Source: Chrysomallon squamiferum
Lineage: Eukaryota > Mollusca > Gastropoda > Neomphalida > Peltospiridae
Length of the DNA stretch: 64,000 bases
Reading direction: 5' to 3'
NCBI GenBank assembly: GCA_012295275.1
Contig: CM022671.1
Span: 3,759,065-3,823,064, forward strand
The stretch's first letter is position 1, and every line of letters begins with the position of its first letter. The notes below the pieces were generated by a model. The model saw only the letters and a program-made list of their open reading frames with translations, searched no databases and was not told the origin of the DNA. A program made the translations under genes and the position numbers. This document shows, one piece after another, positions 55,885 to 64,000 of the stretch.

Positions 55885-56394
55885 GATCATTATATTTATT
55901 TTAAAATTTTATTTTTAGCAAACTGGAGATTGAAACAACTCCAATGGGGGAAGTGAAGGTAAATGCTATATCAGGAAGCAAGAAGAAAACAAAAGAACAA
56001 AACAAAGAAGAGACAGAGGGAAACAAATCAGACGGCAATGAATCAGAAAGTTCCATCAACACATCTGACATGTCAACTGATGAAGAAACTGAAGAACAGA
56101 CTACAGACAGTGTTCAGAATATGTCACAGCTAAGTAACAGCACTGATGAAAAAGTGCAGACTGATTTAACTAAAACAAATGAGGAGGAAAAGTGTGACAG
56201 TACTGATGATAAAAATGTTCAAAACAAAGTTACAGAGAAAGCGAAAGAAACAGAGGAGAACAATGTCAGTAAAGAACCAGCATTTTTTGTTCCTGTGTCG
56301 CGATCTGCAAAAGTACAGGTGATTAATTAAAACAAATAAGTTTTAAATGAATGTAATGGTGGGCAGCAATTTGTTTCTAATGATTATGTAATAG

Positions 56395-56431
<37 letters not shown>

Positions 56432-58043
56432 GAGAGAGAGAGAGTGAGAGATAATGAATTAGTATTATCTGTTTTTGTTTCTAACAATGTATCAGCTAAA
56501 AATCACACTTCTGCACAGTTCTTTTATTATTATTTTTTTACACACAGTCATTGCACATTATAAATTTAAAAAATAATAATAACTAATTTAAGAAATTGAT
56601 TAGTAGCTACCCTTTTCCCCATTTACTGCATTTGACTTCATTTCTTAAAAATAAGTGTTAATAAAATAAAATAGACACACAAAATGCACAAAGTAAACAA
56701 TAACAAAGATTATGTATATCTGTTTTTCTAGGAGGCCAGATTGAAATTGCCAATACTGGCAGAAGAACAAGTTGTCATGGAAGCCATTAACGAAAACCCA
56801 GTTGTCATTATTTGTGGTGAGACAGGATCAGGAAAGACAACTCAGGTTCCTCAGTTTCTCTATGAAGCAGGCTATGCTCAGTAAGTACACACTTTTGTTG
56901 TTTGTCAAGGAATTACTTACAAATGTGCATTTAGTTTGCCTGTTCATGTTTATGTAGCATTTGCCATGAACTTAAAATGTTTAATACTGGAATCAATTTG
57001 AAGAGCACTTGCATTGGTATAAGCAAATACACAAAATTTATTTTGTATGCAATTAAGTGTTTTATTTGTATTCTTGATGAAAACTTTCAACGTTATTATT
57101 AGTAAAGTTTGAGTTTTGTAACAGTATCAGCATGTTTACTTTGAAGTACAAAAAGCCTTAAGTTTTTTGTATTTCAAAATAAGCATGCTGATACTGTATT
57201 TTTGACAGTATAACAGTTTTGATGTTGATTCATTTTCTTAATTACCTTGATAATTAATGATAGTCTGCTTCTGTGTTTACACACTGTTTTGAAGACCATT
57301 GCTGTATATTTTTCATTCTGTCTGAAAAAGTGCTTATTTATTTAGCCTTTTATGTTTTCAGATATGGAATGTAATTTGCAAGTTATTATATACATTTCTT
57401 TGTTCCTAGCAAAGGAGCCATTATTGGAATTACTGAACCAAGAAGAGTGGCAGCAATCAGCATGTCAAAAAGAGTTGCCATGGAGATGAATTTATCAACA
57501 AAGTGAGTTCTTTACTCCGAGAAAAAAATATTTAATCATAAAATTATAAAATTTTCACATAATTGTTTTACTGATACTTGGGTCATTCACCTTTTCTAAC
57601 AACAAAATGGAAGAAATCTTTAAGCTCATGAGAAGCATGAATGCTGTTCTGTTTTTTATCTTTTATTATTACATGAAATAAAATAAAAATTAAAAAAATA
57701 TATATTACCATATTTATGGACTAACTATTAGCTTGTCAAAGGGTTTGTATCTTTGAGTATCAGTGCATTTTTTATTAACCCGTACACTCATTTTATACAG
57801 TTTAATAGCCAGCATGTTTTTTGTTCTGTGGTGTATTTAAAACATTAATTATTTCATTAGAATCAGTGTGTTCATTACTTACTCTTCATGTAATCTTATT
57901 CTTATAATTTCTTCAGAGTAGTTTCATACCAGATCAGATATGAAGGAAACACAACTGATGACACAAAAATTAGGTTTCAAACTGATGGTGTTCTGCTCAA
58001 AGAAGTTCAGAAGGTTATTTCATTTTCAGAATATTTTGTTCGT

Positions 58044-58075
<32 letters not shown>

Positions 58076-58155
58076 ATATTCTGAAATTGTTGTTAAGTGA
58101 TTGGCAGGTAATATTGTCTTTGAAATAAAAACAACCAAACAAATAAAAATATCTA

Positions 58156-58201
<46 letters not shown>

Positions 58202-59718
58202 CTAGAAAAACAAAGCACATTTCTGTTTTACTTATAATAATAATGTATTATTTTTCACCAAGATAACAGGAAAAAAAAAAAAAACCCAGATAATCAGCTA
58301 ATATTAGTATTACTAATATCTGATTTTTCTCCAGATATTAATTCATCTGGTGAAGGGTATGAAAATTAATAATAATGTGTAATTTTTCTCTTAATTTTAA
58401 TTTAAATATACAAGGAAATAAAACTAATAATAATGTGTAAGTTTTCTCCAGGTTTTAGTTCAAATATGTAAAAATATAAATAATGATAACTATGCTATTT
58501 TTCTCCACGTTTTGGAGAGTATGTAAAGTAATAATAATTCATAATTTTCCTCCTGGTTTCAATTCAGATAAGAAACAAATATAATATATTATTCAGAATT
58601 AATTCAGCTATGGTGTGTGACATAAATAATCTGTTATTTTTTAGGACTTTCTGTTGACAAAGTACAGTGTGATAATCATAGACGAGGCTCATGAACGCAG
58701 CGTCTACACAGACATTCTCATTGGTTTACTCTCACGAATTGTTCCTCTCAGACACAAGGTAAAGTATTTACATTTACACACAGAAAGTATTTACATTTAC
58801 ACACAGAAAGTATTTATTATATTTACACACAAAAAGTATTTATTTATATTTATAACTAGTATTTATTTACATTTATAACAAAAAGTATTTATTTAAATTT
58901 ATAACAAAAAGTATTTATATTTACGCATTGAAAGTATTTGTTATATTTACACATAAAAAGTATTTATTTACATTTACACATTATTTTTGTGCTGGGGTGT
59001 AGTTAAACAAAAAAAACATTGCATACATTTAACAAGTTTACCCTTTATGTTGACAAATGATCTGATATTATTAAAGTTTGATATAGTTCTCTCTACATTT
59101 TAATCAGTTGGTGATGTGTGACATCTATTTTATATATGCTCTTCAAATGATTTATTTAAATTAAATTTTAAATTTATGAAGATTATTGAACTCTGACACA
59201 TTTAACTCTGTATCATAACCAGTAGTTGAAATATTTAACTTTATATGATAAGCAATAATTGAAACATATTTTCCATTTCTTTATTTTTATTTTTAATTTA
59301 TATTGTATTGTCTTGTATTGAATTGTATTGTTCTATTTCTTAAATTTGTTTTTAATTTTTAAATTTTGTTTTCATATATGAAAAGGTTAATATCTATTTT
59401 GTCTACATATTAATAATATGTCTTTCACTGAAATATGTACCATGGAAAATAACTAATTTTAAACTGGAACAACAAATGAATTTAACTGTGAGTTGAACAC
59501 ACAAAGCATGTTTCTGAAATATCAAATATTTCAGTACATTAATAATAGAATATTATTGTTGGAGGAAAAATGTTATGTTTGTGTCTTCTATTTCAGAGAG
59601 GAAACCCACTAAAACTGATTATAATGTCTGCTACTTTGAGGGTTGAGGATTTTACAGAAAATAAACGACTTTTTAAAATCACACCACCTGTAATCAAGGT
59701 AGATATGTTTAAATCATC

Positions 59719-59794
<76 letters not shown>

Positions 59795-61660
59795 GAATAA
59801 TAATCAGGAGAAGAACAGAAGGAAAACAAATTATTATTATTATTACCATCATCAACATTATCATGACCATATAATGAATGTCAAGCATATTTTCACTAAG
59901 ACAGGAAATTTATTCAACATAAATAATCTGTAGTTTAAATATCAAATATTTTATTTTTCTTAAAAAGCTTGCCAAATATTAAAAGTCATATAATGCACAT
60001 GAAGAGAAAATAGTGAAATAATTAAACATTTTCCTTCAGATTGATTCTCGTCAGTTTCCAGTGACAATTCACTTCAACAAAAAAACTCCAGTAGATGATT
60101 ATCTGTCTGACACTTACAAAAAGGTTTGTCTATCTGTCTGTCTGTCTGTCTGTGCGTCTATGTGTCTATCATATAAAAAACCCAATAATCAACCAAGTGC
60201 AGGGATGCATAAATATGTGAATAAATAAATAAATACATATGGATAGTTTGATTCAAAATTAATAATCTTGATTATTTATATAATAATAACTACTAAAAAA
60301 ATAATAATAATACATTTTGGTTTCAGGGGTACTTGTTTATAATCCAGCAGTTTTCATTTGGACAAGTTATTATGAACTGATACTTTTAAATACTTTTACT
60401 TGCTAAATAAATTTTTATTATTTTTAATTAGTGTCTGTTACATGTCAAAGTTTTTCAGTACTCCAGACAAAAAATTAATTAATTAATTTATTTATTTATT
60501 GATGTATTTTATTTTTATTAATATATATATATATTTTTTTTAAAGATTTGTAAGATTCACAGACAACTGCCAGAAGGAGGGATTCTTGTGTTTGTCACAG
60601 GACAACAGGAAGTACACACCTTAATCAGAAAACTGAAACGAACATTTCCATACAAACCAGGCACAGGTTTGATTTTTACCACAAAAAATAAATAAATAAA
60701 CATTGAAATTTTACTTCTAATGATTCTCTACAATTTGAAATATATTAATGATGTTAAAATTTTTTTTTTTTTTTCATCATAGTTAATTGTATTAATTTAA
60801 ATATGTGTCAGAATTAGAGTGCCATCTACAGTTTTTCTAACCATTTTGGCCAATATTATTCTTATGCTTAACCAATGGAACATTAATTTTGTGAAAATTT
60901 AATTTTTAAGAATTGTGATCCCAAATACATTTATAACAGAATGGTAAAAAAAACTTTTTGCTTTATTGTTTTGTTGTTGATTTATTATTTTTAATTAATT
61001 TTTTATATAATTTTTATTATTTTTTATTTCTACATTATACATTTTGTAATAAATTGGAATAATTGTTGATTTCTACAGTTACATTTTGTTTTACTTTTTT
61101 TGTATCTGAAGATCATTTAAAATGAGAATATTTTTATTTATTTAAATTAGTACGTTGGTTTTGTTGGGACTTTTTGGTGGGGAAGATGGTTAATTCTGCA
61201 AATAAGTAGTTTTTAGCACCAGTTTTATTCTTACTTTGATAAAAAAATAAAAAATCATTTTGCAGTTTCTGAAAGTAAACCCAAAACTGAATCGAGAAGA
61301 AAGAAGAAGAAAAAAACTGAAACAACAGAACTTCCTAAAGTTAATCTCAATAAGTATGTTATCAGTTTTACATCTCTGCTAAATATGTAGCTAATTAATA
61401 GGTGTAATTATTCATATTTTATCAAGAACAACAGTTTGTTTTGATGTTGTGGTCTGAGACACTATTTAGAATCATAACAAAACTGGCCGATGCATTGCTT
61501 ATGTTCCTTTTTTTATGTGCCAGTAGCAAACGTTATTACATTTAGTTGCTTTTAGTTGTGTAAATTATGCAGGTATGTTAAAACATTTTTATTTCCTGAA
61601 GATTATATGTAGTTTGAGCTGTTTTTGTGTTCTAATAAGTATTATTGTGAATTTATGTAT

Positions 61661-61695
<35 letters not shown>

Positions 61696-62789
61696 TTATG
61701 CTGGTGATTATCTATAGCTATAGCTATCATTGTAATATTGTGGATATTCTGATATAGCTATATTATTTATTTGTTTGTTTGTTTACTAAATAAATGATAG
61801 CAACAATGATAACAATATCATATTCAAAAGAAAGAAAAAAACAAATTATAAAAATAAAATAAATATTTTTTGAAAAATTGTACCTATATAAATAAACAAA
61901 TAATTATGTATACTAATGTTAAAATATTTTCAGATTCTTGTAGTCAACTAACTATAAAATGGTCACAAATTAATTTATTTCTTCTGTTTTATTTAAAAAA
62001 ATATTATTTTAATACTTTTTTATTGTAGTTATTCTGCACAACCTCTTGATGAAGAAGCAGATTTGGATTTAGATGATAATTCTGATGATGATAATCCATT
62101 TAAATTTCAATTCAGATGATGAACAGGCTGAGGTAATTCTTTTACATTTTAATTACAGGGTTAAAGTTTAAATAGTTATTAAACAGATAATTTCAAAAAC
62201 TTCATATAATGTAAATTTCCACCTGATATAATATGTGTACTTGAAAGAGATTGCATCATTTGTCTGTTCTTAAAATTTAAGTAGCATAAAAATAATTAAT
62301 TAAAGCATTTTTGGTATATTTCTGATGATTGTTGTTGTTATTTTGACACATATTGTTTGTTAATAATAAATTTAATGAAGTAAAAGGGTGTTTTTTTTGT
62401 TCTATTTAGAATGATGAAAACAGTACATGTGACTCAGAAAACCCACTTTACGTTCTTCCACTGTATTCACTTCTCTCTAGTGAAAAACAAACAAAGGTGA
62501 GAAATTTTTATTAACTTTTCTTTTCATTTCTGATGTTGATACTGCTTGACAAACCATCATGTTTCTATTTTATTTATTTTCAAGTACAAGTATTTTAATA
62601 TGTACAAGTTCTTAATTTATCACCATTTGTCCGTCAAACTTTATTTTTGAGCAGATCGCAATTCAGTAGTATTATATTGGTCTGTGAAGCACAGTTTGTC
62701 ACAGTCTTTCTTGTTGATACTTCAGACTATTTTCCAACCCAGAGCTCTGCAAATATTTTTATTAAAGGACATTGTTATTGGTTTTTTGT

Positions 62790-62855
<66 letters not shown>

Positions 62856-63893
62856 TATTTAATTAACTAAATTAATTAATTATTTATTATCTATTTTCTA
62901 TTTATTTATTTATTTCTATTTCTATTATCTATCTATCTATCTATTTCTATTTATTTATTTATGTATTTCAGGTGTTTGATCCTCCCCCAGCAAACTGTAG
63001 ACTTTGTGTTATTTCTACAAACGTTGCTGAGACATCACTGACAATACCAAACATAAAATATGTTGTAGATACTGGCAAGGTATTTTTTTTTTAAATTATT
63101 ATTTTACTTTTTAGTTTTACTTGTTTTGTTTTTTATCTTAATATTCTTTTTCAAATCTTCTTTTAGTTAATTTAAAAAAAAAAAAAATATTTCATTTCTT
63201 TTCCTTTTATTAATTTTATTTTATTTTTTGGGAATCCATTTTTTTTTTTTTTTTCTTTTGTACTTCTTGTTGTTCTATTTTGTTCCATCAAAATAATTTT
63301 CTAGCATTTGGTATAAATTAACAAAAAAAAAAAAAAAAATCATAATAATAATAATAAGAAAAGGAATAATAAAAAAAGAATAATAATGAAAAATAAGAAA
63401 GACAAAAATCTAATATATCAATTTATTTGAAAATAATTTTATTCAGGTGAAAACTAAGTTCTATGACAAAGTGACGGGCGTGTCAACATTTAAAATAACT
63501 TGGACCTCACAGGCATCAGCCAATCAGAGAGCTGGGCGGGCTGGGCGAGTGGCACCTGGACATTGTTACAGGTAACTCGTTAAATCATTGACACAGGTAA
63601 CATTTAGTTCATTGTTACACGTAATGGTTTTAGATTCTTGTTACAGGTAATAATTTTTTCTGTTCATTGTCATAGGTAAATGTTCATCATTTGTTAATTA
63701 AAACTTTCTTTTTCTTTCTTTTAAGAGTTTAAAATGTAGTAGTCTCTCTCTCATTTAAAAAAAGTACATACATATTTTTATTTTTTTATTTTATAGGTTA
63801 TATTCTTCAGCTGTTTTCAATGATGACTTTGAAAAGTTTTCACCTCCAGAAATTACTAGACGACCTGTAGATGACCTTGTCCTGCAAATGAAG
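53662..63893 (+). CDS. DHX37: DHX37, DEAH-box RNA helicase of small-subunit ribosome assembly (3' end beyond window)
   Basis: DHX37 (yeast Dhr1) is a nucleolar helicase that releases U3 snoRNA from pre-40S particles. Exons: 53662-53742, 54393-54587, 55066-55166, 55919-56318, 56732-56880, 57410-57502, 57917-58013, 58645-58758, 59597-59698, 60040-60123, 60546-60666, 61266-61353, 62029-62132, 62410-62496, 62972-63079, 63447-63571, 63797-63893. This covers about 715 codons; the human protein has about 1,157. The start [15 protein letters not shown] matches the family, and the ATG has A at -3 and G at +4. Exon 2 is strongly basic. Motifs: GETGSGKT (56816-56839), TEPRR, DEAH (58681-58692), SAT (59627-59635), [29 protein letters not shown] (63525-63548). 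[17 protein letters not shown] is typical of DHX37. Exon 13 has a one-base frame disruption; all other junctions keep frame. Confidence 0.96.
54113..54180. repeat. (TA)n microsatellite in DHX37 intron 1
   Basis: About 48 bp of pure TA followed by interrupted TA. Confidence 0.95.
55818..55884. repeat. (ATT)n microsatellite in DHX37 intron 3
   Basis: About 20 ATT units ending 35 bp before the exon 4 acceptor. Degenerate trinucleotides extend back to about 55650. Confidence 0.95.
58300..58590 (+). repeat. Degenerate tandem array in DHX37 intron 7
   Basis: About five units, 47-60 bp apart, each with a polypyrimidine block resembling a 3' splice site: TTTTTCTCCAG near 58325 and diverged forms near 58384, 58442, 58499 and 58546. 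The true exon 8 acceptor follows at 58644. Confidence 0.6.
58759..58990 (+). repeat. Degenerate AAAGTATTTA minisatellite starting at the exon 8 donor
   Basis: About eight units of 22-32 bp containing AAAGTATTTA, most followed by ATTTACAC or ATTTATAAC. The array begins within the donor sequence of exon 8 itself (GTAAAGTATTTAC). Confidence 0.75.
59719..59795. repeat. (AAT)n microsatellite in DHX37 intron 9
   Basis: About 25 AAT units starting some 20 bp after the exon 9 donor. Confidence 0.95.
62029..62132 (+). other. DHX37: DHX37 exon 13 with one-base frame disruption
   Basis: The exon is 104 nt, whereas the flanking phases need 103 (or 106). From the acceptor the frame reads an acidic [13 protein letters not shown] stretch and then meets TGA at 62118. 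Shifting by one base within the T3-A3-T3 run at 62098-62106 gives NSDDEQAE, which continues into exon 14. No alternative GT or AG inside the exon resolves it. Confidence 0.85.
62790..62852. repeat. (AAT)n microsatellite in DHX37 intron 14
   Basis: About 20 AAT units. The polyasparagine open frame over it is an artefact. Confidence 0.95.
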
Positions 63894-64000
63894 GTCAAAT
63901 ACGTTGTTGTTATAAATTCAGTGTCTGTAGAGTTACATTTTGTTTTCATTTTCCTTTGATTCACTGGTACATTATTTTTGTAAATTGATTATATTGTGTG
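63894..64000 (+). other. Start of DHX37 intron 17
   Basis: Begins with GTCAAA after the codon for Lys in LVLQMK. The remaining C-terminal exons lie outside the window. Confidence 0.7.

Noticed and set aside
55944-56330. ATG-initiated 128-codon open frame read as a separate gene
   Set aside because: It is DHX37 exon 4 reading into intron; the acceptor at 55918 and donor after 56318 place it within the helicase frame.
62684-62866. Polyasparagine-ended open frame
   Set aside because: Translation of an (AAT)n tract in a DHX37 intron.

Overview
The window is nuclear DNA of an invertebrate animal. It is very AT-rich, packed with microsatellites and homopolymer runs, and its genes are split by canonical GT-AG introns of tens of bases to several kilobases. 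The four recognisable genes are animal genes with clear human counterparts. A lophotrochozoan such as a mollusc would fit the composition and the gene content, but this is inference and no species can be named.

Layout. (1) About 1-7,060: no gene recognised; microsatellites, a 61-bp tandem array and two palindromic E-box sites. (2) About 7,061-21,760, minus strand: an ELK-type (ternary complex factor) ETS transcription factor. It has three joined coding exons, a likely 5' UTR exon near 21.4 kb, and a candidate promoter at 21.71-21.76 kb carrying ETS, kappaB-like and paired CRE sites. (3) About 21.8-29.0 kb: no gene recognised; a diverged, partly tandem segmental repeat and microsatellites. (4) About 29.0-39.7 kb, plus strand: a six-exon gene of 452 codons. 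Its conserved blocks resemble vertebrate HCFC1R1 (HCF-1 beta-propeller interacting protein), but it is much longer and has an in-frame 30-bp minisatellite. (5) 41,541-52,847, minus strand: a complete 20-exon VPS53 gene (831 codons; GARP/EARP tethering complex). (6) 53,662 to the window end, plus strand: the first 17 coding exons of the DEAH-box helicase gene DHX37, which continues past the right edge.

VPS53 and DHX37 are head-to-head with 814 bp between start codons, so a shared bidirectional promoter is likely. The HCFC1R1-like gene and VPS53 are tail-to-tail. The products act in different places: signal-responsive transcription (ELK), probable HCF-1-linked nuclear regulation (HCFC1R1-like), endosome-to-Golgi traffic (VPS53) and small-subunit ribosome assembly (DHX37). 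They are neighbours, not a pathway.

The most interesting points are small-scale. The 3' splice site and first 54 nt of VPS53 exon 8 are tandemly repeated four times with a 68-bp period, giving four competing acceptors. DHX37 exon 13 carries a one-base frame disruption in an otherwise intact gene. The ELK protein has an N-terminal extension before the ETS domain that vertebrate ELKs lack. DHX37 exon 8 lies between two degenerate repeat arrays that resemble splice sites. I did not find a novel multi-gene system.
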